Below are positions 1 through 8,855 of a stretch of 64,000 nt of DNA, one piece after another. Position 1 is the first letter of the stretch, and every line of letters starts with the position of its first letter. The stretch comes from DYGX01 sp035325905 (GTDB taxonomy: Bacteria; Chloroflexota; Anaerolineae; Aggregatilineales; Aggregatilineaceae). A program made the position numbers and the translations under genes. The notes beneath the pieces were generated by a model that worked only from the letters and a program-made list of their open reading frames with translations, made no database searches and was not told the DNA's origin. The stretch lies in the NCBI GenBank assembly GCA_035325905.1, contig DAOKYY010000001.1, forward strand, positions 62,001 to 126,000, written 5' to 3'.

Positions 1-4
1 CGTC

Positions 5-508
5 GTGATCGCAGGCGGCGCGCTTGGGCTGGCCGCGCTGGCTGCTTTGGCGCTGCCGCCCGGCACCGCGCAGGCCGACCCCGCCGGAAACAAGGCGGTC
101 GTCGAGCAATTGATCACCGATGTCGCTCTCAACGGGGACGACGCGCTATTCGAAGAGATCTTCGCGGACGACTTCGCCGGCCATCTGCCGCCCTCCACCG
201 GCGACTGGGCCGAGGTGACTAAGATTCAGATGCGGGATTTGATCACGCTGACGACCCGCGCCCTCTCGGACCTGGAGATCACCAGCGACTTGCTGCTGGC
301 TGAGGGCGATCTGGTGGCCCAGCGCGTCACGATGCGCGGCACATTCGCCAGCGAGTTCTTCGACACACCGCCGACCGATGTCGAGCTGGAGACGAGCTTT
401 AACATCCTCTATCGCTTCAACGACAGCGGGCAAATCGCCGAGCAGTGGATCGAGTTCGACGTGGGCTATCTTACCAGCGAGGTCGGCCTGACTACCGTTA
501 CGGAATAA
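5..508 (+). CDS. SnoaL-like / ester cyclase-type secreted protein (5' end possibly cut)
   Basis: The reading frame begins at a GTG at base 5, but it could extend past the window edge, so the true start is unknown. The visible protein starts with a hydrophobic Ala/Leu stretch ending in a TAQA-type cleavage site, which indicates export. The body has the pattern of SnoaL-like polyketide cyclase/ester cyclase folds: an N-terminal helix with NKAVVEQLITDV, then FADDFAGHLP, then strands ending in LVAQRVTMRGTF and a final QIAEQWIEFD. This family is a small cone-shaped alpha+beta barrel whose substrate cannot be predicted from sequence. Family-level assignment is moderately supported; the biological role is unknown. 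Confidence 0.55.
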   Translation: MIAGGALGLAALAALALPPGTAQADPAGNKAVVEQLITDVALNGDDALFEEIFADDFAGHLPPSTGDWAEVTKIQMRDLITLTTRALSDLEITSDLLLAEGDLVAQRVTMRGTFASEFFDTPPTDVELETSFNILYRFNDSGQIAEQWIEFDVGYLTSEVGLTTVTE

Positions 509-848
509 CACGCCTCGCGCGGGGCGAGCCGCGACTACACGCGCAGCCCGCCCCGCGTCCGCCGTGCCCGCAGGGAGCCTTCCCTGCTTGCCCACCTGGG
601 CGGCCCGCTGCCACGTGTTTGCGCTGCGGGCTTGTGCCAACCCCCCGTCGCTCGCGCGTAGCGCAAGCCAGTGAAGGATTTTTTTAAGAATTCTTTATAT
701 CATTTTTACTGCTATTAATACCTCTCGGAATTATAATACGTTTCATAATAGCTCGATGCTGGGCCGTCGAGCCTTGTTCGATCTCCGAGGTGGGCGCGCG
801 CGCCTTCGTATCTGTCTGCATCATGCTGCGGGCGGGGGAGCATATTCT
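509..848. other. Intergenic region with AT-rich promoter area
   Basis: This is a 340-base gap between the SnoaL-like gene and the large secreted protein. The first half is GC-rich with no recognisable gene. The second half (about 680-755) is strikingly AT-rich compared with the rest of the window and carries the promoter candidate listed separately. I see no clear rho-independent terminator for the upstream gene. Confidence 0.6.
709..737 (+). promoter_or_regulatory. Candidate sigma-70 promoter for the large secreted protein
   Basis: A perfect TATAAT lies at 732-737 in an AT-rich island. A weaker -35 candidate, CTGCTA at 709-714, sits 17 bases upstream. The predicted transcription start is near 744, about 105 bases before the start codon at 849. 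Confidence 0.5.
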
Positions 849-3800
849 ATGCCAGGACACACTCGAACTGGAGCAAGCCACTTGTATCGCATGGGGCTGG
901 TGGTTATTCTCACCGTGCTGGCCCTGTCCGCGAGCTATCTACCCTCCTCCGCAGCGGAGCACGCGCCGCCGGGAGTCGTCGCCCCCCAGCAATCGCAGGT
1001 CGGATACGTTGGACCGGCTTATGGCTCTGGCGCGAACTCCACCCCCACCGGCGAGAAGCCGGAGAGCAAGTTATGGTGGAATGACGGCCGTTGGTGGGGC
1101 GCCATGTTCAGCCAGGCGGCAGGAGATTACCGCATCTTCTGGCTCGACCTCTCGACGCAGACATGGCACGACACCGGCACTTCGATCGGCAACCGGGACA
1201 AAGACAAGATCGATGTCCTCTGGGACCAGGCCGGGCAGAAGCTCTATGTCACCTCGCACGTGTTCTCGACCAGCGGCTCGTCGACCGCCTCGAACTGGGC
1301 GCAGTTGTTTCGCTTCAGCTACACCTCGTCCACCAAGACCTACTCGCCTGACGCCGGGTTCCCCGTCGATGTGTCGCGCGGGCGGGCCGAGGCGCTCACC
1401 GTTGATAAGGACTCGACCGGCCGGCTGTGGGTGACGTATGTTGAAAGCAACAAGGTCATGGTCAACCACAGCACGACCAACGACCAGACCTGGGCCACCC
1501 CGTTCCAACTGCCGGGGTCTGGCTCGGTCAGCAGCGACGACATCTCATCGGTGATTGCGTTCGGAGGCAACAAGATCGGCGTCGTCTGGAGCAACCAGAG
1601 CAGCGACGGCTACTACCTGGCGATCCACAACGACGGCGCCGCGCCGAACGTCTGGACGATCGAAACGGCGATCCAGGGCAACAACCTGGTCGATGACCAC
1701 ATCAATCTGGCGACCGACAGCTCCGGGCGGCTCTACCTCGCCGGCAAGACCAGCCTGACGGGCAACAACCCGCTGGTCGTGCTGGACGTGCGCGGCCCCA
1801 GCGGGGGCTGGACTCGCTACGTCTTCGGGATGGACGCCGACGGGCACACGCGCCCGATTGTGCTGGTGGACAGCCAGAACCAGATGGTTCACATGTTCGC
1901 CACCGCGCCGGAGTCAGGCGGCGCGATCTACTACAAATCGGCCAACATGGGCAGCATCAGCTTCCCCCCCGGCAGGGGCACGGTTTTCATGCAGGCGGCC
2001 ACCGGCGAGCTGAACAACTCGACTTCGACCAAGCAGCAGGTGAATACGACGACCGGGTTGGTGGTGCTTGCGAGCAACAGCGGCACGCTGACCTATCATC
2101 ACAACTACATCCCGCTGGGTGGCGGCCCTCCTCCGACAACCGTCACACCGACGGCGACAACGGTCACGCCAACGGCGACAACGGTCACGCCGACACCTAC
2201 AACGGTCACACCCACGCCAACTACCGTGACTCCGACGCCGACGACCACGACGCCGACGACCACGCCTCCGCCGACCGGAGAACTGGTCTTCACGCCGATC
2301 CACGACACGCACGTCAAGACCGATCGCCCGACCTCCAATTATGGATCGGAGCCATACCTCCGCTTGCGCTGGACTTCGACGGTCGATTACGACAGCTACC
2401 TGAAGTTCTCGGTGACGGGGACTGGCGGGGCGGTTCAGAGCGCCATCCTGCGTATGTACTCGTACGACGGCGGCCCTGACGGCGGTACGGTCTACACAGC
2501 TTCCAACGACTACCTCGGCTCAAGCACGCCGTGGACCGAGAGCGGCCTGACGTGGAACAACGCGCCCGGCATGGGCACGCCGCTGTATTCGGCCGGCAAC
2601 GTCGTCACCAATACGTGGGTCTCCTGGGATGTCACTGCCGCCATCACTGGCGACGGTACGTACAGCTTTGGCCTGAGCAACAGCGACAGCAACAGCGTCT
2701 TCTACTACTCGAAGGAAGCCGCCAGCTTCCGGCCTGAACTCATCATCTACACATCCGGCGGACCTACGCCGACGGCGACAACGGTCACGCCAACGGCGAC
2801 AACGGTCACGCCGACACCTACAACGGTCACACCCACGCCAACTACCGTGACTCCGACGCCGACGACCACGACGCCAACGGCGACGCCGCCTCCTGGCGAC
2901 ACGCTGACGCTCGCGCCGATCGCCGACACGCACGTCAAGACCGATCGCGCGACGGCGAACTACGGCACGCTGGACTACGTCCGCGTCCGGTGGACTTCGA
3001 CGGTCGACTACGACACATACTTCAAGTTCGACGTGTCCGGCACCGGCGGCCAGGTCTCGCGCGCGATCCTGTGGCTGTACTCCTACGATGGCGGCCCGGA
3101 CGGCGGCACGATCTACACGGCCTCCAACAACTATCTTGGCTCGAGCACGCCGTGGACCGAGACCGGCCTGACGTGGAACAACGCGCCCGGCATGGGGACC
3201 CCGCTATACTCAGTTGGCAACGTGAACACCAATAGCTGGGCAGCGTGGGACGTGACAGCCGTTATCCCAGGCGATGGCACCTACAGCTTCGGGCTGAGCA
3301 GCAACGACGGCAACAGCGTCTTCTACTACACGAAGGAAGCGGCGAACTTCCAGCCGCGCCTCGAAATCACGCTCGGCGGCGCTGCGGCGGGCTTCGCGGC
3401 TCAGGCCGCGCCGATGATGGCGGCCCCGATGATCGTCGAGGAAAGCGACCTGGGCACGCCGCTCGAAACCCCGATGCCGACCGTGGAAGTGATCACGCCG
3501 GCCCCGGCGCCCGCCGTCTACACCCTGCCCTACGCGGACAGCTTCGCCACCGGCGCGGGCTGGATCGCCTCTGGCGCCTGGCAGTTCGACGCGCTGGCGG
3601 GCCTCAATAGCAGCGGCTGGTTCGCCAACAGCGCCCTGCGCGGCCAGAGCAGCGCACTTCAGCTTGACGGCCTGATCGACCTGACATCGGTGCTGTCGCC
3701 AAGCCTGAGCTTCTGGCAGAAGTCCGTCCTGAGCGCCGGCGACCGCTTTGTGGTCGAAGCCAGCGTGGACGGCGGCCTGACCTGGCTGCCGCTCGCCGAC

Positions 3801-5195
3801 GAGGTCGGCGCGGTCAGCGACTGGACGCAGCGCAGCCTCGACCTGTCCGCCGTCAGCGGCCAGCTCGTCGCCCTGCGCTTCCGCCTCGACACTACCGGCG
3901 ACGTTCCGGCAGGCACCACCTCGGCGGGCCTGTGGCTGGACGACGTGGCGGTGAATCTCGTCATCGAGACGCCCACGCCCCCGGCTGAGACGCCCGTGAT
4001 CGAGCCGCCGACCGAGGTTCCGACTGAAGTTCCGACCGAAACGCCAACCGAGATCGTGCCCCCGGTCGAGCCTCCAACGCAGGAGCCGCCCAGCACGCTG
4101 CTGACCGTCGAGTCGGATGACCCTGCCGTGGTCGCCAGCGGGCTGTGGACCGCGCACGACACCGCCGAGGCGAGTGGCGGCCGCTACCTCTACAGCAGCG
4201 GCAGCCTCACCGACAGCCTGACGCTGGCCTTCACCGGCACGCAGGTTGACGTGGTGTTCGTCATGCACCCGGCGCTCGGCAGCTTCGCCATCGAGATCGA
4301 CGGCGTGCAGCAGCAGATCGTCAGCGCGACCGGCGCGGAGACCGTCTTCGGCGCGCGCACCGTCGTCAGTGGCCTCTCGGACGGCGCGCACTCGCTGCGG
4401 ATCGTCCCGGTCAGCGGCACTGTCGCGCTGGATGCGTTTGCGGTCGCGGGCCTCGCTCCGCTGCCGCCTGCGCCGCCGGTGGTTGAGCCGCCCGTGATCG
4501 AAACGCCAGTCGTTCCGACCGCCGGGCCGACCATCCCGCCGCAGCCGGAGATCCTGCCTACGGCGACGCCAGTTCCGCTGCCGTTGCCGTTCTTCGACTC
4601 GTTTGAGACCGGTCTGACGTGGCAGGCCGAAGGCTCCTGGGCGCACGCGCTCAGCGGCGGGTATCTGGGCGGCGGCTGGACCGCCAACGCCGATACGCCC
4701 GGCCAGATCAGCACGCTGACCCTCACCTACCTGCTCGACTTGCGCGCGGCGCAGGCTCCTCAGCTCACGTTCTGGCAGGCCGCCAACCTGGCGGGTGAGG
4801 ACAGCGTCAGCCTGGAAGTAACCGTGGACGGCGGGCTAAGCTGGCTGCCGATCGACCTCCAGCGCGGCTGGAACAGCGCGTGGGCGATGCGCAGCGTGGA
4901 CCTGACCGGCTTCCGGGGGACAATCATCGGCCTGCGCTTCGTGCTGACGGCCGGTCCGTCCGGCGCGAAGGGCAACCGGTCGAGCGTCTTCGGCCTCGAC
5001 GAGCTGGCGATCCAGGAAGCGCCGCCGCCAACGCTGGCGCCGACGACGGCTCCGCTGGCCGCGCCGCAGATCATCCCGGTCGACCCGGCCACGCCGACGC
5101 CGGAGCCGACTCAACCGCCGGCCGAGACTACGACCGAGATCATCATCGAGGTCGTGCCGCCGGAGCAGCAGACGCCTGAGGGCGGCGCCCAGTAA
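849..5195 (+). CDS. Secreted multidomain protein: beta-propeller, two DNRLRE modules, jelly-roll domains
   Basis: The 1448-residue product starts at the ATG at 849, which has a strong GGGGGAG site eight bases upstream. Residues 1-35 form a signal peptide. Residues about 50-425 form a BNR/sialidase-like propeller with motifs VGYVGP, PTGEKPESKLW, GRLWVTYVESNKVMVNHS and DDHINLATDSSGR. Two Thr/Pro linkers (about 428-476 and 637-682) each precede a DNRLRE/CBM96-like module beginning with DTHVKTDR. Further on are two similar MAM/jelly-roll-like domains (about 896-1037 and 1248-1389) with a different beta domain between them, all joined by Pro/Thr/Glu linkers. No transmembrane anchor or LPXTG motif is seen at the C-terminus. 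The likely role is binding or processing an extracellular polymer. The propeller is paralogous to the protein at 16587-17990. Confidence 0.8.
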   Translation: MPGHTRTGASHLYRMGLVVILTVLALSASYLPSSAAEHAPPGVVAPQQSQVGYVGPAYGSGANSTPTGEKPESKLWWNDGRWWGAMFSQAAGDYRIFWLDLSTQTWHDTGTSIGNRDKDKIDVLWDQAGQKLYVTSHVFSTSGSSTASNWAQLFRFSYTSSTKTYSPDAGFPVDVSRGRAEALTVDKDSTGRLWVTYVESNKVMVNHSTTNDQTWATPFQLPGSGSVSSDDISSVIAFGGNKIGVVWSNQSSDGYYLAIHNDGAAPNVWTIETAIQGNNLVDDHINLATDSSGRLYLAGKTSLTGNNPLVVLDVRGPSGGWTRYVFGMDADGHTRPIVLVDSQNQMVHMFATAPESGGAIYYKSANMGSISFPPGRGTVFMQAATGELNNSTSTKQQVNTTTGLVVLASNSGTLTYHHNYIPLGGGPPPTTVTPTATTVTPTATTVTPTPTTVTPTPTTVTPTPTTTTPTTTPPPTGELVFTPIHDTHVKTDRPTSNYGSEPYLRLRWTSTVDYDSYLKFSVTGTGGAVQSAILRMYSYDGGPDGGTVYTASNDYLGSSTPWTESGLTWNNAPGMGTPLYSAGNVVTNTWVSWDVTAAITGDGTYSFGLSNSDSNSVFYYSKEAASFRPELIIYTSGGPTPTATTVTPTATTVTPTPTTVTPTPTTVTPTPTTTTPTATPPPGDTLTLAPIADTHVKTDRATANYGTLDYVRVRWTSTVDYDTYFKFDVSGTGGQVSRAILWLYSYDGGPDGGTIYTASNNYLGSSTPWTETGLTWNNAPGMGTPLYSVGNVNTNSWAAWDVTAVIPGDGTYSFGLSSNDGNSVFYYTKEAANFQPRLEITLGGAAAGFAAQAAPMMAAPMIVEESDLGTPLETPMPTVEVITPAPAPAVYTLPYADSFATGAGWIASGAWQFDALAGLNSSGWFANSALRGQSSALQLDGLIDLTSVLSPSLSFWQKSVLSAGDRFVVEASVDGGLTWLPLADEVGAVSDWTQRSLDLSAVSGQLVALRFRLDTTGDVPAGTTSAGLWLDDVAVNLVIETPTPPAETPVIEPPTEVPTEVPTETPTEIVPPVEPPTQEPPSTLLTVESDDPAVVASGLWTAHDTAEASGGRYLYSSGSLTDSLTLAFTGTQVDVVFVMHPALGSFAIEIDGVQQQIVSATGAETVFGARTVVSGLSDGAHSLRIVPVSGTVALDAFAVAGLAPLPPAPPVVEPPVIETPVVPTAGPTIPPQPEILPTATPVPLPLPFFDSFETGLTWQAEGSWAHALSGGYLGGGWTANADTPGQISTLTLTYLLDLRAAQAPQLTFWQAANLAGEDSVSLEVTVDGGLSWLPIDLQRGWNSAWAMRSVDLTGFRGTIIGLRFVLTAGPSGAKGNRSSVFGLDELAIQEAPPPTLAPTTAPLAAPQIIPVDPATPTPEPTQPPAETTTEIIIEVVPPEQQTPEGGAQ
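2150..2254 (+). repeat. 105-bp direct repeat, copy 1 (Thr/Pro linker)
   Basis: This segment encodes the first TVTPTATTVTP-type linker. It is identical to bases 2771-2875, an offset of 621 bases that also separates the two DNRLRE modules. The linker and module were therefore duplicated as a unit. Confidence 0.9.
2771..2875 (+). repeat. 105-bp direct repeat, copy 2 (Thr/Pro linker)
   Basis: Exact second copy of 2150-2254, preceding the second DNRLRE module. The linkers are identical while the adjoining modules have diverged, which suggests gene conversion or selection on the linker DNA. Confidence 0.9.
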
Positions 5196-5218
5196 GCGCC
5201 CTCTCCCATGAATAGAAG

Positions 5219-5250
5219 CGGGCCTGGATAAACTCCAGGCCCGTTTTGTT
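5219..5250 (+). terminator. Rho-independent terminator of the large secreted protein
   Basis: A 10-bp perfect stem (CGGGCCTGGA paired with TCCAGGCCCG) encloses a five-base loop TAAAC and is followed by TTTTGTT. It lies 24 bases after the stop codon of the upstream gene. Confidence 0.9.
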
Positions 5251-5297
5251 GTAGATTAGCTCACGCGGTCGGCATACCGCCGCGACACACCAGCAAC

Positions 5298-6185
5298 TTA
5301 GTCGCGGTGGGGATGAACAAGCGTGACCGGGCAGCGCAGCCCTTTTAGCACGGTCTGCGCGACACTGCCCATCAGCAAGCGCGAGAGACCGGTCCTTCCA
5401 TGCGTGGACATGACCACCATGCTCACCCCGGCCTCGGACTCGACATAGTCGATGATCGCCTGGGCCGGGTTGTTGCTGCGGACGATCTGCTCGCGCGCGC
5501 GGATGCCTTCACGGCGCAGCGTGTTGCGCAGCGCGATCAGGGTCTCCCGCATGTCCTCGTAAGGGCGCTCGGCGGCTTCCTGCTGGCCCGCCAGCGCGAG
5601 CTGATCCGCATAATCGCTGGCCGGTGACTGGAACACGTGCAGCAGGATCACCTCGGCGTCGAACGCGCGCGCAATCTCTTTAGCCTGCGGCAGCGCGCTC
5701 TCGGACCAGTTCGAGCCGTCCAGCGGCACCACGATCTTGTACGTCGTCGGGCGAACAAGCAGCAGCGGCACCGCCAGCGCATTGAGCGCGCTCTCGATAT
5801 CCGGGCCGAAGACCCAGCGCAGCATCCCCGTCCACCCCTGGGTAGACATCACGATGAGCTGGACGCTCTCTGTTTCGATCAGCCGCTCCAGCGCGGCGCG
5901 TGGCTCGGCGCTGTCGATCACGCGCGTCTCGACCTCGATGTCTTCGGCGCGAAGCTGGTGGCGTAGCGTCTGAAGCCGGGCCTGCGCTTCCTGGCAGGTC
6001 AGTTGCTCAGCCGCCAGTGGAAGCTGCGCGGTCTCGGCGTCGATCGCGTCCGCCAGGCAGACCAGCAGCAGCCGCGCATGGTGCGCACGCGCCAGATCGA
6101 CCGCGTACCCGATCGCGTATTCGGCTACATCCGAGCCATCCAGCGGGACAAGAATATTCTGGTAGACAGGCGTCGGCATACGCAT
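5298..6185 (-). CDS. Universal stress protein, tandem UspA domains
   Basis: The 295-residue cytoplasmic protein has two UspA domains (about 10-145 and 150-293). Each starts with a nucleotide-fold strand (NILVPLDGSD and KIVVPLDGSN). The second domain keeps the ATP-binding glycine signature GRTGLSRLLMGS. The first has the altered GWTGMLRWVFGP, so only the C-terminal domain probably binds nucleotide. The chosen ATG at 6185 has AGGA nine bases upstream; an ATG two codons later is possible. It follows aapP by 16 bases and is probably the last gene of the aap operon, which may link stress physiology to amino-acid uptake. Family assignment is firm; the specific role is unknown. Confidence 0.88.
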   Translation of the reverse strand: MRMPTPVYQNILVPLDGSDVAEYAIGYAVDLARAHHARLLLVCLADAIDAETAQLPLAAEQLTCQEAQARLQTLRHQLRAEDIEVETRVIDSAEPRAALERLIETESVQLIVMSTQGWTGMLRWVFGPDIESALNALAVPLLLVRPTTYKIVVPLDGSNWSESALPQAKEIARAFDAEVILLHVFQSPASDYADQLALAGQQEAAERPYEDMRETLIALRNTLRREGIRAREQIVRSNNPAQAIIDYVESEAGVSMVVMSTHGRTGLSRLLMGSVAQTVLKGLRCPVTLVHPHRD

Positions 6186-6201
6186 CAGGTCAGTTCCTGC
6201 G

Positions 6202-6951
6202 CTAGAGAATCTGCGAGAGGAAAAGCTTGGTGCGCTCGTGCTGCGGATTGTTGAAGAAATGCTCCGGCGGCCCCATCTCGACGATCCGCCCTTCGTCGAA
6301 GAACACCACGCGGTCCGCCACCTCACGCGCGAAGCCCATCTCGTGCGTGACGACCAGCATCGTCATGCCGCTCTGGGCAAGCTCTTTCATCACGTCGAGC
6401 ACTTCCTTGATCATCTCCGGGTCGAGCGCGGAAGTCGGCTCGTCAAAGAGCATGATCTTGGGCTGCATCGCCAGCGCCCGCGCGATCGCGACGCGCTGCT
6501 GCTGCCCGCCCGAAAGCTGGCCCGGATACTTGCGCGCCTGCTCCGGGATGCCGACGCGATCGAGCAGCTGCACGGCGATCTTCTCGGCGTCACGGCGCGG
6601 CTGGCGGCGCACGAAGCGCGGCGCCAGGGTGATATTTTGCTGTACGGTCAGGTGCGGAAAGAGGTTGAACTGCTGGAAGACCATCCCGATCTCGCTGCGG
6701 ATGGCCGCGATGTTGCGCACGTCGTGGCTCAGCTCGATCCCATCAACGATGATCTGCCCTTCCTGGTGCTCCTCAAGCCGGTTGATGCAGCGGATAAAGG
6801 TCGATTTGCCCGACCCAGAGGGGCCGATGATGACGACCACCTCTTGCGGCATCACTTCCACGTTGATGTCTTTGAGCACATGGAAGTTGCCAAACCACTT
6901 GTTGACCCCGCGACAGATGATAATCGGCTCACGGGACTCGTTATTCGCCAT
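6202..6951 (-). CDS. aapP: Amino-acid ABC transporter ATPase (AapP/GlnQ type)
   Basis: A 249-residue ATPase that powers polar amino-acid import. It shows Walker A GPSGSGKST, Q-loop FQQFNLFPHLT, signature LSGGQQQ, Walker B IMLFDEP, D-loop SALDPE and switch histidine VVTHEMGFA. These match the PAAT family closely (GlnQ, HisP, AapP). The ATG at 6951 was chosen because AGAGGAAG lies upstream and the protein then starts just before REPIIICRGVNKWFG; longer forms have poor sites. It is the fourth gene in the order binding protein, permease Q, permease M, ATPase, exactly the order of the rhizobial aapJQMP operon. Confidence 0.95.
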   Translation of the reverse strand: MANNESREPIIICRGVNKWFGNFHVLKDINVEVMPQEVVVIIGPSGSGKSTFIRCINRLEEHQEGQIIVDGIELSHDVRNIAAIRSEIGMVFQQFNLFPHLTVQQNITLAPRFVRRQPRRDAEKIAVQLLDRVGIPEQARKYPGQLSGGQQQRVAIARALAMQPKIMLFDEPTSALDPEMIKEVLDVMKELAQSGMTMLVVTHEMGFAREVADRVVFFDEGRIVEMGPPEHFFNNPQHERTKLFLSQIL

Positions 6952-7000
6952 GACGCGGGCTTCCTCTTTCTGCATCCGTTTGCATCGACGTTCCATCCGA

Positions 7001-8854
7001 TCACCGCCGGACGCTGCCCGCGCCCGACGTTTCAAGGCGGCGGCTGACATCCGACATCGCATAGCTGATCACGAAATAAACGACCGCGATGAAGATGTAC
7101 GCTTCGCGCTGGTAGGGCCGGTAGATCGGCTGGCCGCTGACTATTGTATCCACAATCCCGACCAACTCGAACAGCCCGACCACGGCGACCAGCGAAGTAT
7201 CTTTGAACAGGCTAATGAACTGGCCCACAATCGCCGGGATCACGGCGCGCAGGGCCTGCGGCAGCACGATCAGCGAGGTCGTCAAAAAGGGGTTCATGCC
7301 CAGCGCGCGCGCCGCTTCAAGCTGGCCGTATGGAACGATCTGCAACCCCCCGCGCACGTTCTCGGCCAAGTACGCCGCGCTAAACAGCGTCAAGCCAATC
7401 ATCATGCGCACCGTCAGGTCAAGATCGGACAATTCCGACCAGAAGAACGGCACGATCAACTTCGCCATGAATAAGATCGTGATCAGCGGCACGCCGCGAA
7501 TCACCTCGATAAACAGCGTGCAGGTCCACTTGATCACCGGGAGCGTACTGCGCCGCCCCAGCGCGAGCGCCACCCCCAGGGGAAACGAGGCCGTGATCCC
7601 GACAAACGTCAGCAGGATCGTGAGCAGCAGCCCGCCCCAGACCGAGGTCGGAACCATCGGCAGGGTATGGCTGCCCTGCACCCCGTAAAGAATGATCAGG
7701 ATCGCCGGGCCGGCCAGCGCCCATCCCACAATCGCGGCGCGACGCACAGCCTTTTCGCGCTTGCCAAGCGCGCCGATGATCCAGCCGTTGAGAAATAGCG
7801 CGGCGCCGATGAACATCTCGCTGGAGATGGTCCGCAGGAAGGGCGCAAGCTGAAGGCTGACGAACTCACCAAACGTGCGCGCGCCTTCGTAGCGATAGGC
7901 GCGTTCCTCGGCGTAGAGCGGGCGCTCGACTTCAGGCGGCGCGCCGAATGCCCCATCGCGGGCGGCTATGGCATTGTCGAGCGTGGGGAACAATTCGACG
8001 CCATCCACGCGCAGCCAGGCGTAGCCCGCGTTGTCGTCACGGTTTTCGTCGTCGCGCTCGATTTGCAGCACATACCACCCGTCGCGCGGCAATTCGACCT
8101 CGAACATCCCGCCGGGCGTATCAGGCGTCGAAGCAGCCACCGCCGGGGCGCCGCCCACGCTGACCGGCGCCAGGGCGCGGTCAAGCAGGCGCACCGTCAG
8201 CGACAGGTTATGATCGGCCAGGTCAAGCTGCCCGCTCGACGCCGCGCGGGCCTGGGTCGACCAGTTGGTGCGCGACTGCGACTCGACGTACCCCAGCAGG
8301 GGTCGGCTGGCGTCCGACGCCTCGGTCAGCGGGTCAAGCTCGGCCCGCAGCGTGTCGCCTTTGTAGCCCAGAAACACAAAACTGGACGGGCTACGCTGCG
8401 GCTCGATCAAGACGTAGATGCTCGGCTCAGGAATTCTCGCGCCCAGCACCGGGACGACTACGATGGCGGCCAGCGCGATCAGGACCACGATCCATACGCC
8501 GCGCGCCACTCGTCCCCAGATGCCCAGGCCCAGCCCGGTCAGGAACACAAGCAGCGCGCCGGTTAGTTCCATGCGCCAAATCTCGGCGCGCGGGTACAGG
8601 CCGCTCGTTATCAGCCGCAGGTTGTTGGTGACGACCGCCCACTGCGCCGACGATACGGCCCACGTTACAAACGTGACGACGAACCATACCAGCAACCCGC
8701 CGGTCACGAGGGTTGCAAGCGTGTTCAGCCGGCTGCTGAACAGGTTCTTGCGCAGCCAGCCAAGCGCGCCGACGCTCGTCGCCGGTGGGCGGCGGCTGGG
8801 CGGCGGCTCGTCCGGCGCGACATAGATGCGCTTTTCGGCGTCGGCGGCGCGCAT
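7001..8854 (-). CDS. aapM: Amino-acid ABC transporter permease AapM with large extracytoplasmic insertion
   Basis: A 617-residue inner-membrane permease. The C-terminal half is a normal PAAT permease core with the EAA-type loop QLEAARALGMNPF and the typical FEVIRGVPLI-like segment (LFIEVIRGVPLI). The N-terminal half holds several membrane segments (about residues 45-75 and 95-140). Between about 140 and 330 is a hydrophilic domain of nearly 200 residues with no membrane segments, including PRDGWYVLQIERDDENRDD. Rhizobial AapM is about 380 residues, so this one is much longer. The ATG at 8854 is preceded by GAGGAG eight bases upstream and lies one base after the aapQ stop, indicating translational coupling. 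Confidence 0.9.
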   Translation of the reverse strand: MRAADAEKRIYVAPDEPPPSRRPPATSVGALGWLRKNLFSSRLNTLATLVTGGLLVWFVVTFVTWAVSSAQWAVVTNNLRLITSGLYPRAEIWRMELTGALLVFLTGLGLGIWGRVARGVWIVVLIALAAIVVVPVLGARIPEPSIYVLIEPQRSPSSFVFLGYKGDTLRAELDPLTEASDASRPLLGYVESQSRTNWSTQARAASSGQLDLADHNLSLTVRLLDRALAPVSVGGAPAVAASTPDTPGGMFEVELPRDGWYVLQIERDDENRDDNAGYAWLRVDGVELFPTLDNAIAARDGAFGAPPEVERPLYAEERAYRYEGARTFGEFVSLQLAPFLRTISSEMFIGAALFLNGWIIGALGKREKAVRRAAIVGWALAGPAILIILYGVQGSHTLPMVPTSVWGGLLLTILLTFVGITASFPLGVALALGRRSTLPVIKWTCTLFIEVIRGVPLITILFMAKLIVPFFWSELSDLDLTVRMMIGLTLFSAAYLAENVRGGLQIVPYGQLEAARALGMNPFLTTSLIVLPQALRAVIPAIVGQFISLFKDTSLVAVVGLFELVGIVDTIVSGQPIYRPYQREAYIFIAVVYFVISYAMSDVSRRLETSGAGSVRR

Positions 8855-8855
8855 T

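Noticed and set aside
5219..5250. Bidirectional terminator also serving the universal stress protein gene.
   Set aside because: On the minus strand the stem is followed by CTTCTATT rather than a T run, so termination there is doubtful.
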